Below are positions 16,801 to 22,823 of a stretch of 32,523 nt of DNA, piece after piece. How positions within the stretch are numbered: the stretch's first letter is position 1; the number at the start of each line of letters is the position of its first letter. The position numbers and the translations under genes were made by a program. The notes under the pieces were generated by a model that did not search any database, had not been told where the DNA came from, and was given only the letters and a program-made list of their open reading frames with translations. Location: assembly GCA_002689905.1 (NCBI GenBank), contig NZIN01000021.1, forward strand, positions 1 to 32,523, given 5' to 3'. The DNA comes from Rickettsiales bacterium (GTDB lineage Bacteria; Pseudomonadota; Alphaproteobacteria; TMED109).

Positions 16801-16992
16801 TTTAATACAGATGGTAGACCTGATTTACCTGTAACTGCTTCAGAGGCAGACGATGACTTTAGAGAGTATCAATATTCACAACCTAATATTAATTCATTTA
16901 CTGCGTTTCAGATTAAACTAGTCTTGAAAGGCACTAACTCTAGTTATCCACCTATTGTTAGAGATTTACGAGGTATCGCATTGGCGATTTAA
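10897..16992 (+). CDS. very large DUF4815-type baseplate/tail structural protein
   Basis: 2031 residues, the largest gene in the window. The N-terminus (L-S-P-Y-Y-D-D-F-S-E-D-K-N-F-H-R-I-L-F-R-P, then A-V-Q-A-R-E-L-T-Q-S-Q-S-I-L-Q, about 10-47) is the hallmark of the DUF4815 family found after gp8 in T4-like marine phages. The middle holds several G-E-T-I-T-G-x-T-S-x-x-T beta repeats (about residues 470-600). The last third has W-H-D-P-L-A-Q-T-F (about 1522-1530), followed by a lectin- or jelly-roll-like region. By position it may take over the role of T4 gp10 and short-fibre attachment, but this is inferred. Ribosome site AGAGGAAAA before the ATG. Confidence 0.85.
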   Translation: MPAKTDFNLSPYYDDFSEDKNFHRILFRPAFAVQARELTQSQSILQSQVEKMGNHIFESGAQMIPGEITYDLAYYSIKLTSFTGTTNLSDFVGKEITGATTQVVAKVVAVDVATSTDPDTLYVKYTKTGVGNSTTDFTAGETLNVTSSAISAVCQGAFIGSAANIAAGTYYINGFAVDVLQQKIILDKYTNSPSYRIGLSIAESFITPNDDASLVDNAQGSSNANAPGAHRFKIALTLTKLANTSVSDSNFIELLRLENGGIQNRVRTTEYAILEDSLARRTFDESGDYIVRPFDLEVREHLQSGNNRGVFTTAEGGVETKLALGLSPGKAYVRGYEIDKIGTNFVSIDKARDFGTENGFKTLFDVANFINVNNVYGSPDINFITGSTEAFKKLEFKLASPSYVPGTITANNENLILDIGRAKSKGFEYNASKAGAITSAIPVAPSANQVFKHYLFDIEMFSHLGITTQQAFTNGETITGGTSGATGTYESVSTNTTSAIASSTAANPVVITMAADLDIKNGDAVTITGVATATSLNGNVYYVKQQIGGTAKQDFELYNADGTSVDGSGFGVGAGGAIATSKVVLSDVQGEFTAGETITGNTSSNTAVVKASVFGNTAFTSFGSSDVKEITMAGTPTYTAQADLSSAYADNAQLSGTISITGSAQAVTGFNTKFNTELKVGDSIQFADTSGSIITKEVLEITSSSAIVLDSAISSTAVSNSIVIRRRAKLQGADKNISIFSLPYDTIKTLKTTANSGISDTSYTIRKTFVGTLTSTGDITINSGTGETFVSQSESDYSVTIMTAGGSSSAGAVGNKLSTTGNNHEGTSAFTLGGSPVGSSLTLDFGANNQGHEVKIIATLDKTSQGEKSKTLVSGATTAITTQADAQHTIVSLGKADIYQLTSVHMAADFSTTPTTSDTDITDRFDLDNGQRDNFYDIGRLVRKQGSVAPTGQLLITFNYFTHGNGDFFSVDSYTTAIDYTNIPSYTSDTSGDTFELRDVLDFRPRVDDASTLRSGGQNRSYDGAGASTVEVIKFGTSVSTDHEFYKGRVDKLYLTKEGAFKVLTGASSTIPQEPGTIDNAMHLFTITLPAYTLSTDDVVFETMDNRRYTMRDIGTIEKKIDRVEYYTQLSLLETAAQALQIQDANGFDRFKNGFIVDNFKGHGIGEVTNGSYRCSVDYAKGELRPLFNQDAIRLEEIDEDGSTLVAADRTAANYQKTGDCLTLPYTETAMITQPFASKAINVNPFAIFSWMGTLELDPSSDEWRETQRTPDLVVNSTTGAWDQLLRERNIPDQDSIALGTVWNEWQTNWVGASIATVSTQRFGGRWREGRRILQQARVTTLNQVNQSRTGITTTAIPQTVRTSMGDRVVDVAFVPFIRSRAVGFTATRMKPNTRVFPFFDNIDITTYVTPTGGSSGGNLVTDDNGSVSGTFNIPDPTNNSNPRWRTGERTFRLTSSSTNSQDAAAVETAANAEYIARGLLNTVRDTIVSTREFRGVQETVTDNRNTFQNSTRTVTQTVGWHDPLAQTFMTDDEGGVFLSSVDLFFSTKDANIPVTVQIRNTVNGYPGSKILPFGEVTLLPSAVNTTTDGSVKTTFTFPSPVYIQEKVEYAFVVLSNSDEYNCYVGRLGETNIGSSRTISKQPYAGVLFKSQNGSTWTADQNEDIKFTMNRCEFSNVTGTVHLANETLAARTLKQNPLRTTNTSGVIRVFHPNHNLHDTNSVVTIAGVPNGTHNGIAHTDINGTYTSISNITLDSFDITTTGTATTTGDIGGTAVTSTENRQFDVLSLGGLQTLSVPGTSIVPFVRTTSSKSIHGAQSPYSLTTESNRVPVTFLDDIYFTAPQAVMSQPNETTRMAGQKSFYTIMEMTTENTKLSPVIDLARRSAFAIANRLNSPTNSNTPDYVAETAANGSSTASQYITKPVVLSNNSTALDIRLTQSVRDSAEVEVYWRVSSADEVRNINSLNWTPFNTDGRPDLPVTASEADDDFREYQYSQPNINSFTAFQIKLVLKGTNSSYPPIVRDLRGIALAI

Positions 16993-16994
16993 TT

Positions 16995-17228
16995 ATGAGT
17001 AGACATTTAAAAGTACGACATTTTCAAAATTTAGTTAGAGATATTAATTCAAACGCAATTGTTAATACTAGTACTTCTGAATACGAAATTTATATGGAAA
17101 GAAAAAGATTAAGAGATACAGAGAAAGACAAATTAAAGGATATGTGTAGAGAGATAAATACTTTAAAGCAAGAATTATTTGAAATAAAAAATATATTAAA
17201 GTTAATGGGACAAAACAATGGCAGTTAG
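16995..17228 (+). CDS. small coiled-coil protein following the DUF4815 gene
   Basis: 77 residues. It starts M-S-R-H-L-K-V-R-H-F-Q-N-L-V-R-D, continues with S-N-A-I-V-N-T-S-T-S-E-Y-E-I-Y-M, and from residue about 35 to 70 is a charged heptad-like helix with Cys50 and the end I-K-N-I-L-K-L-M-G. Small proteins with this S-R-H-L-K-V-R...F-Q-N-L-V-R-D start are, from memory, usual at this spot in T4-like marine phages. A coiled coil could act as a chaperone or connector for the adjacent fibre-like proteins. The next gene starts 11 bases before its end, in another frame. Confidence 0.7.
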   Translation: MSRHLKVRHFQNLVRDINSNAIVNTSTSEYEIYMERKRLRDTEKDKLKDMCREINTLKQELFEIKNILKLMGQNNGS

Positions 17229-18519
17229 ACAAGTAACAGAAACAGATAGTTTAGATAAATTAAGAATAGAGTTTAATGCTCTTGCGGCTTCAGATTTTGG
17301 AGATATCGCAACATTGGATTCAACTCTTTCTGCAACAAGTGTAATCGGTGCTGTAAACGAAATTAACGCAATCGCAATTGCCGCTGCTGGTTTCATATTA
17401 TCAGATGGTTCAAACACTCAGGCGGTTGCTTCTGGTAACACGATGTTAGTAACAACTGGTACTGGATTAACTGCAACGGTATCATCACCTGATACATTAA
17501 ATCTTTCATTAAATACAAATTTAACAGGCCTAACATCAATTGATGTTGCAAGTACGGCTGAAATTTCAAACATCGCAATTGGTACTTCTTCTATAACTTC
17601 TGCAAGTGGTACAATTGACTTTGGTAACGAACAATTAAATACTACTGGTGGTATAACTGCTGGTGGTACATTAGTAGGCGCTGGTTTAACAATCAATGGT
17701 GCGTCTATGCAATTTGAAGGTGCTACTCCAGATAGTTTTGAAACTACTTTTAGAGTAGATGACCCAACTGCTGATAGAGTTATTACATTGCCAGATATTT
17801 CTGGTACCGTAATTACAACTGGTGATACTGGTTCAGTTACAGGGACAATGATGGCTAACTCTGCTGTAAGTACAAACCAAATCGCAGACAATTCAGTTAC
17901 GGTTGCAAAATTATCGGGATTTGCAAGTGCAACATTAACGGTTGACACTTTAGTTGCAAACACTATTACTGGTGTTGCTTCATCTGCTACTGCTGTAGCA
18001 TTAACTTCTGATAACACTTCAAACGCAACAAGATTTTTAACTTTTGCAGACGCTGGTTCTGGAAATCAGGCATTAAAAACTGATAGTTCCTTATACTACA
18101 ATCCATCAACGAATGTTTTAACTACAACTGCTACACAGGCTAACTATGCTGACTTGGCAGAAAAATATTTAACAGACAAAGAGTATTCAATAGGTACCGT
18201 TTTATGTATAGGTGGTCCTGCTGAAGTAACTCAATGTGTTGAAGACCATTGTCATAAAGTAATAGGTGTTGTTTCAGAGAAACCTGCCTTTACAATGAAT
18301 AGTGGATTAGAAGGTACAACTACAATGGTTGCAATGACTGGTAGAGTACCTGTAAGAGTTTGTGGTAAAGTAAGAAAAGGTGATATGATAGTATCTTGTT
18401 CTAAACCTGGTTGTGGAAGACCAGAGGCAGAACCAAGACCAGGAACATTAATAGGTAAATCATTAGTCAATGACGATAGAGAAGAGGAAAGACTTATTGA
18501 AATCGTAGTTGGCAAATAG
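17218..18519 (+). CDS. tail-fibre-like protein with Cys-rich C-terminal YADLAEKY domain
   Basis: 433 residues. The first 300 are low-complexity Ser/Thr/Ala/Gly beta-type fibre sequence with no Cys. They include the module F-E-G-A-T-P-D-S-F-E-T-T-F-R-V-D-D-P-T-A-D-R (about 161-182), also present in the gene at 31437. The C-terminal 124 residues begin Y-A-D-L-A-E-K-Y and form the compact tip or chaperone-like domain common in marine T4-like fibre proteins, related in pattern to the peptidase_G2/IMC domain (x-I-G-V-V-S-E-K-P). Here this domain holds six Cys (330, 340, 345, 382, 394, 399) and a C-V-E-D-H-C-H cluster, which looks unusual. The ATG overlaps the preceding gene; ribosome site within it is weak. 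Confidence 0.78.
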   Translation: MAVRQVTETDSLDKLRIEFNALAASDFGDIATLDSTLSATSVIGAVNEINAIAIAAAGFILSDGSNTQAVASGNTMLVTTGTGLTATVSSPDTLNLSLNTNLTGLTSIDVASTAEISNIAIGTSSITSASGTIDFGNEQLNTTGGITAGGTLVGAGLTINGASMQFEGATPDSFETTFRVDDPTADRVITLPDISGTVITTGDTGSVTGTMMANSAVSTNQIADNSVTVAKLSGFASATLTVDTLVANTITGVASSATAVALTSDNTSNATRFLTFADAGSGNQALKTDSSLYYNPSTNVLTTTATQANYADLAEKYLTDKEYSIGTVLCIGGPAEVTQCVEDHCHKVIGVVSEKPAFTMNSGLEGTTTMVAMTGRVPVRVCGKVRKGDMIVSCSKPGCGRPEAEPRPGTLIGKSLVNDDREEERLIEIVVGK

Positions 18520-18528
18520 GAGTATATT

Positions 18529-19008
18529 ATGGATGAACAAACAACCCTTTGGATTAACCGATTAAAAGAAGAAATCCAATCACACGACAGATACGAAGCA
18601 AGACAACTATTTTACATAGACGATAATGGTCTTGACCGAGAGGTTAAAGAACATATGTCTTTTGGCGAATGGTTAAGAGAATACGATAGATATAAAACTA
18701 TTAAGGTGGAAGGTTTAGAAGACACACCTTGGTTGAGAGAAGTTTTAGATGAAGTTGTGTTAAATATCACAGGCAAAAAAAGACAAGATATTCATTTATT
18801 TGTAAATCAAAAACCAGGTGTAAGTTTCAAAGCACATAGAGACGATAAAGATGTTTACCTATATGTTGTTAAAGGTAAAAAGATTGTAGACCTAGATGGC
18901 ATAAAACAAATTGTCTATGATGACGAAGGAGTTATCATAAAAGAAGGTGTTAAACATTTTGTTGAGAATGAAGCAGATACTTGGGGGTTAAGTATTGGAG
19001 TTATATAA
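18529..19008 (+). CDS. cupin-like metal-binding protein (HxD...H), first gene of the accessory island
   Basis: 159 residues. After an alpha-helical N-terminal half, residues about 86-159 form a cupin-type beta barrel: I-H-L-F-V-N-Q-K-P-G-V-S-F-K-A-H103-R-D105, Y-L-Y-V-V-K-G-K-K-I-V-D-L-D-G, then G-V-K-H143-F-V-E-N and a final strand. H103-x-D105 with H143 is the ligand set of Fe(II)/2OG-dependent cupins (JmjC-like hydroxylases), although simple cupins also use it. AGGAG precedes the ATG at 18529. The stop shares a base with the next start (TAATG), so it is translationally coupled to a radical SAM gene. Substrate unknown; modification of a co-expressed protein is my inference. Confidence 0.72.
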   Translation: MDEQTTLWINRLKEEIQSHDRYEARQLFYIDDNGLDREVKEHMSFGEWLREYDRYKTIKVEGLEDTPWLREVLDEVVLNITGKKRQDIHLFVNQKPGVSFKAHRDDKDVYLYVVKGKKIVDLDGIKQIVYDDEGVIIKEGVKHFVENEADTWGLSIGVI

Positions 19009-20060
19009 TGACGCTAAATTATGCGCCTATGAATTGGATGTTTTATTTAAAAACAACCGAAACCTGTAATCTAAATTGTAAACATTGTTTCACTTCAGGT
19101 ACAAATGGACCTAAAGTATATTGGAATACTGATAAAGTAGTACGATGGTTACAAAACTTCAGAAAATACAATTTTCAAAAAAACGATATTGCTCATTTAG
19201 AGTTTCACGGTGGTGAACCTTTTTTAGTACCTGTATCTGAAATGCAATATGTTTATGATAGAACAAAAGACTTATGGGAACATCAATCATTTGGTGTTAC
19301 AACTAATTTAGTCTTCAAACTAAAACAAGAACACATAGATTTTATGAAAGGTCCTCTTGGTGGTAGATGTGGTACTTCTTGGGACCCGAATATTCGTTTT
19401 GCAAACGAAAAACAATCAAACTTATGGAAAAGTAATGTTGAGACTTTACTATCTGAAGGTATTGATATAAAACTTTTCATATCCGTAACTAAAGACACCG
19501 TAAATATTGAACCTATTGAATTATTGAAATGGGTAAAAGATTTAGGCGTACAAGAAATGGCATTAGAAAGATTGACTGGAAATGGTAATGCAAATTTACA
19601 CCCAGAGATATTTCCATCAAATATAGAACAAGATAAATGGTTTCTAAAAATGCACGAACAATCTATACAATATAAGACTAGAGAGTGGTTTGATAATGAG
19701 TTTTTAGAGACAATATATTCTAAATTTGAAACTGGTAATACAAAACAAGGTACTTTTTGCAGAGATTGTGAGCAGAAATTGTTTACTTTAAACGCAACTG
19801 GTACTATAGGTGGTTGTCCTAACGCAAGTCCCGAGTTTAATTTCGGTTCTCTGGATGACCCTATGGTAGACCTTATAAATAATCCTAAGAGATTAAACAA
19901 TATTGCTTGTGAAGTTGCAAGAAATACTGAATGTTTTGATTGTGAAGTATTTAAGTATTGTGGTGGCGATTGTCACCAACTAGAATGGCAAAATGGTATA
20001 TGTGGTGCCCCTAAATCTCTTATGAAACAATTGGCACAGAGGAATGAAGCAAGATGGTAA
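19008..20060 (+). CDS. radical SAM/SPASM protein 1
   Basis: 350 residues from the ATG at 19008. A longer in-frame start at 18981 would intrude further into the upstream gene, while 19008 gives a TAATG junction. The radical SAM core shows C20-N-L-N-C24-K-H-C27 for the 4Fe-4S cluster and G68-G-E-P-F for SAM binding. The C-terminal about 100 residues are Cys-rich in SPASM style: F-C-R-D-C-E, then G-G-C-P-N-A, then C-E-V-A-R-N-T-E-C-F-D-C-E-V-F-K-Y-C-G-G-D-C-H and a last Cys. SPASM proteins usually bind auxiliary clusters and modify peptides or proteins. Its stop overlaps the start of the gene for the (CHxS)3-tailed protein, making that protein the nearest candidate substrate. Confidence 0.9.
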   Translation: MTLNYAPMNWMFYLKTTETCNLNCKHCFTSGTNGPKVYWNTDKVVRWLQNFRKYNFQKNDIAHLEFHGGEPFLVPVSEMQYVYDRTKDLWEHQSFGVTTNLVFKLKQEHIDFMKGPLGGRCGTSWDPNIRFANEKQSNLWKSNVETLLSEGIDIKLFISVTKDTVNIEPIELLKWVKDLGVQEMALERLTGNGNANLHPEIFPSNIEQDKWFLKMHEQSIQYKTREWFDNEFLETIYSKFETGNTKQGTFCRDCEQKLFTLNATGTIGGCPNASPEFNFGSLDDPMVDLINNPKRLNNIACEVARNTECFDCEVFKYCGGDCHQLEWQNGICGAPKSLMKQLAQRNEARW

Positions 20061-20827
20061 CATTAAACGACCCGATAACAAGTCAAAATATAGTAGATAG
20101 ATTTGAAGAGTTAGTAACAGATATTGCAGATACCCAAATAGTTTGGGGTACAGATAATCTACCTGGTCACTCTGCATTTTCAAGTGCTGACTTTGCAGGT
20201 GTAGTAGACGGAATGGAATTAGTTTTAACTAACGCCACTGGTACATTTACTGCAAACGAAACGGTAACAGGTTCTATATCAGGAACGGTAGGTACCGTAG
20301 TTACATATTCAAGTAACAATTTAAAAGTCAGAAATATAGTTGCAGGTTCAGGTCAAACAAATTTTTTACAAAACGATATTCTAACAGGTTCAAATTCAGG
20401 TGCTCAAGGTACAATCAGTACAATGACTACCATATCAGCAGTTACTATTGGTATTACAGGAACTCAAATAGGTAACTCTGGCACAGCCATTAATGCAGGT
20501 AACATTTATCAAACATTGAAAAATGAAATGAATACTTACACTAATATTAAAAATACAACTGCGTCTGTTACAATGACTGGTGCAGGACAACAATATTCAG
20601 ACACACAAATTGCTCACAATTTAACTTCAGTAAGAGTAACACTAAATCCTAGTCAACCATCATATCTAAACTCTGGACGACTTATAACTTCTGCAAATTT
20701 AGAAACATTTATTGCTGACCTTGCAAACGCATATAATACTGAAAGAGGAAATACTTATGGACTTGCAAAAACTATATGTCATAGTTCTTGTCATAGTTCT
20801 TGCCACGGTAGTAGAGGAAGAAGATAA
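20054..20827 (+). CDS. structural-like protein ending in a (Cys-His-x-Ser)3 basic tail; candidate radical SAM substrate
   Basis: 257 residues. The N-terminus (V-T-L-N-D-P-I-T-S-Q-N-I-V-D-R-F-E-E-L-V, then I-V-W-G-T-D-N-L-P) is followed by two G-x-x-T-G beta repeats of the kind found in the baseplate proteins here (about 65-80 and 107-123). A helical or extended region follows with I-Y-Q-T-L-K-N-E-M-N-T-Y-T and L-E-T-F-I-A-D-L-A-N-A-Y-N. The last 16 residues are CHSSCHSSCHGSRGRR, containing the only Cys and nearly all His of the protein. The ATG at 20054 overlaps the radical SAM stop by seven bases, with AGAGGA upstream. Virion location is likely from the shared repeats. The tail could bind metal, be cross-linked, or be modified by the coupled enzymes. 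Confidence 0.8.
   Translation: MVTLNDPITSQNIVDRFEELVTDIADTQIVWGTDNLPGHSAFSSADFAGVVDGMELVLTNATGTFTANETVTGSISGTVGTVVTYSSNNLKVRNIVAGSGQTNFLQNDILTGSNSGAQGTISTMTTISAVTIGITGTQIGNSGTAINAGNIYQTLKNEMNTYTNIKNTTASVTMTGAGQQYSDTQIAHNLTSVRVTLNPSQPSYLNSGRLITSANLETFIADLANAYNTERGNTYGLAKTICHSSCHSSCHGSRGRR
20777..20812 (+). repeat. three 12-base units encoding Cys-His-x-Ser
   Basis: TGTCATAGTTCT occurs twice in direct succession (20777-20788, 20789-20800), followed by a diverged third unit TGCCACGGTAGT (20801-20812). Each unit encodes C-H-S/G-S. The first two are identical in DNA, so they may have arisen by recent duplication; the third uses different codons for the same pattern, which points to selection on the protein. 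Confidence 0.9.
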
Positions 20828-21021
20828 TGATTGAAGTAATATGGACTTTAATATTAACTGCTTGTATGAATGATAGTTCTTGTCATTTTCAAGAAGTAAA
20901 AGAATTTAAAACAAAAAATGCTTGTATAGAATTAAAAGAAGAAATCTTATCTATACCAGCAGATGGTCCTTGGAAAACAATTGATTATAATTGTTTACCT
21001 AAAGGAGGAATGGAAGCATAA
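20827..21021 (+). CDS. small four-Cys protein, unknown function
   Basis: 64 residues. It begins with a short hydrophobic segment (I-E-V-I-W-T-L-I-L-T-A-C13-M) and carries Cys at 13, 19, 33 and 56, with S-S-C19-H-F and a P-A-D-G-P-W-K segment. Small proteins with a V-I-W-T-L-I start and spaced Cys are, from memory, known as hypothetical genes of T4-like marine phages. The ATG shares a base with the stop of the (CHxS)3 gene (TAATG), and its own stop does the same with the next gene. The spacing suggests a metal-binding or disulfide mini-domain; not proven. Confidence 0.65.
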   Translation: MIEVIWTLILTACMNDSSCHFQEVKEFKTKNACIELKEEILSIPADGPWKTIDYNCLPKGGMEA

Positions 21022-21695
21022 TGATTGAAAGTATAGTACCAATTGAATTGAAAAACTTAAAAAAATATTTTGAAGATAAAACTGAAACTTACTTATTAGA
21101 TTATAAAAATAGTACATTAAAAGGTGCTCAGTTTCTAACATATTTAAGTAATCTTGATATACCTTGCGATATTAAGAATATGGACGATGAATTAGTATCA
21201 GAATATCTAAACTCTCAAATGTTAGTAAATATACCGACATTAGAAAAAGAAGTAATCGCTATATTATTTCAACATAAAGGTTTATCACAAACGGATAAAT
21301 ATAGTAGTATAATAGAAAAGAATAAAGACATACTAGACAAATGGGCAAGTAAACTAGAAAGTCTACCTTTATACAATATGTCTATTGTTGGTGAAGGTGC
21401 ATTTAAAGACTTTCTTGAAACTTATCCTAAAGATGAGACAGAAGATGTTAGAGGTATAAATTTTGTTAGTATGTTGAAACACAAAGACTTCTATTTTTAT
21501 TATAATAGACCAAACGAAAGTATTGTAAAAAATTATGTAAAATACTTTCAAGAGTATATGTTCAAAGGTAAGTCGTTATATGATTTTTGGGCAAATACAA
21601 ACAATAGTATGTTTCTTATGACTTGGGCTGTCGCTGAAGGCAAGTTCAATACTAAAGAATACAATACTGCAAAACAAAAAGATTTAGGAAAATAA
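21021..21695 (+). CDS. hypothetical protein of the accessory island
   Basis: 224 residues, mostly alpha-helical by composition, with one Cys (49), no signal peptide and no motif I recognise. It has repeated aromatic and acidic helices, for example K-D-F-Y-F-Y-Y-N-R-P-N-E-S-I-V-K-N-Y-V-K-Y (about 154-174), and the end F-L-M-T-W-A-V-A-E-G-K-F. AAAGGAGG lies about 12 bases before the ATG. A single base separates its stop from the next unknown gene, and the two are probably partners. An adaptor, chaperone or peptide-presenting role for the neighbouring maturases is conceivable, but nothing in the sequence shows it. Confidence 0.6.
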   Translation: MIESIVPIELKNLKKYFEDKTETYLLDYKNSTLKGAQFLTYLSNLDIPCDIKNMDDELVSEYLNSQMLVNIPTLEKEVIAILFQHKGLSQTDKYSSIIEKNKDILDKWASKLESLPLYNMSIVGEGAFKDFLETYPKDETEDVRGINFVSMLKHKDFYFYYNRPNESIVKNYVKYFQEYMFKGKSLYDFWANTNNSMFLMTWAVAEGKFNTKEYNTAKQKDLGK

Positions 21696-21696
21696 A

Positions 21697-22815
21697 ATGC
21701 TACACTTATTTAATAAAGTATATCTAAACTTTGACGATAGTATAGATTGTCATACTAACAGATATGTTATATCTGAAGAAGCAGGTAATGAAATGCACCA
21801 GGAACTTCAAACAACATATAGAGGTACTTTACTTAATTTTGCAAAGAATAGAAACGAAATGCAAACCAAGTATAATGGTTTAGATAATTTCTTTGATAGT
21901 GTATGTACAAAACAAAAAGAATTGAATACAAAAGTAATTATATATTGTGATACACAGGCATTTTTAGAATTGTCAACAATATGGTTAAAGTCTGTATTAC
22001 CTTTCGCAGAAAGTTCAGACATAGAAAAATATTTACAAATATTCTTACACCACGAAAAAATTATTGCAAATACACAACTACAGCCTACGCACACGCTAGC
22101 GCTCACGAAGTTATATGCAGGTCTAGGTGATGTTGTAGGTTACACAAATGTAATGCCAACACTAGATTTAGATAAATTAAAAGCACTTGATTTAGATTAT
22201 TCATTAGAGTTATTACTAGGTGAATATTTTGCAGGTGCAGATACACACGAAGATAAATTACTTTCTACTTACTTAAAATTTCTAAAAAGATTTTATAAAG
22301 AAACACTAACAGATATTAGAGAAGGTGCGGCTCTTAATCTGTTGAATACAAATTTGCAAACACAACTAGGTTATACTACAAGTGATGTTGACTTAACTGC
22401 CGACAATGTATTTGAAGGCATTACACCTTTTGCTCCGTTTGCTGATACAGATGTATTTACAACTAATCCAACTGCAAATGTTGGTGCTGTAAATATTGCT
22501 AATATAGATAATATGTCAAGTGATAAACAAACTGCATTAAAAGATTTAATTATATCATTACAGACTTTTGAAGAAAAGGTAACTGCTGACGATTTCTATA
22601 TGAAATATTTAGATAAGGCTTGTCAAAGTTCATTATCTAAAACAGATTTTGAAACAATTATAAATGAAACGGTGAATAGTCCTTCTGCATTGTCCTTTAT
22701 ACCTAGATTTGATATTGGTAATATTAATTATTCTTTTTTACAATATCTATTCTCACTTAAAAAAGATAACGATACAGACACATTAGCAAAGTATAGACTA
22801 TTCGCAAACTCGTAG
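21697..22815 (+). CDS. hypothetical protein of the accessory island, possibly two-domain
   Basis: 372 residues. The first about 225 look like a folded mixed domain, with F-N-K-V-Y-L-N-F-D-D-S-I-D at 5-17, K-V-I-I-Y-C-D-T-Q-A-F-L-E-L near 79-92, and a helical region around L-H-H-E-K-I. Then comes a linker rich in Asn, Thr and Pro (about 230-275) and a helical C-terminus (about 276-372). I know no family for it. Bases 22081-22110 have markedly higher GC and unusual codons for the window. It abuts the gene before it and is followed after eight bases by the second radical SAM gene. The ribosome site is weak (AGGAAA). Confidence 0.6.
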   Translation: MLHLFNKVYLNFDDSIDCHTNRYVISEEAGNEMHQELQTTYRGTLLNFAKNRNEMQTKYNGLDNFFDSVCTKQKELNTKVIIYCDTQAFLELSTIWLKSVLPFAESSDIEKYLQIFLHHEKIIANTQLQPTHTLALTKLYAGLGDVVGYTNVMPTLDLDKLKALDLDYSLELLLGEYFAGADTHEDKLLSTYLKFLKRFYKETLTDIREGAALNLLNTNLQTQLGYTTSDVDLTADNVFEGITPFAPFADTDVFTTNPTANVGAVNIANIDNMSSDKQTALKDLIISLQTFEEKVTADDFYMKYLDKACQSSLSKTDFETIINETVNSPSALSFIPRFDIGNINYSFLQYLFSLKKDNDTDTLAKYRLFANS

Positions 22816-22823
22816 GAGTTTAA

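Noticed and set aside
17418..18017. Long antisense open frame (199 residues) opposite the fibre gene
   Set aside because: It is a shadow of the repetitive Ser/Thr/Ala-rich fibre codons, with no ribosome site or recognisable protein pattern.
19874..19881. TATAAATA inside radical SAM 1 as a late promoter
   Set aside because: It lies within coding sequence, 173 bases before the next start. In DNA this AT-rich several chance copies are expected, and the other accepted copies are intergenic and close to start codons.
19283..19900. Antisense open frame (205 residues) opposite radical SAM 1
   Set aside because: The + strand frame has clear radical SAM and SPASM motifs. The antisense product has no motif and no start signal.
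20777..20812. CHSSCH as c-type haem attachment sites
   Set aside because: Haem c sites are CxxCH; here the Cys are separated by three residues, the protein has no signal peptide, and the sequence is at the extreme C-terminus. CxxxCH variants exist but are rare, so this is kept only as a weak alternative.
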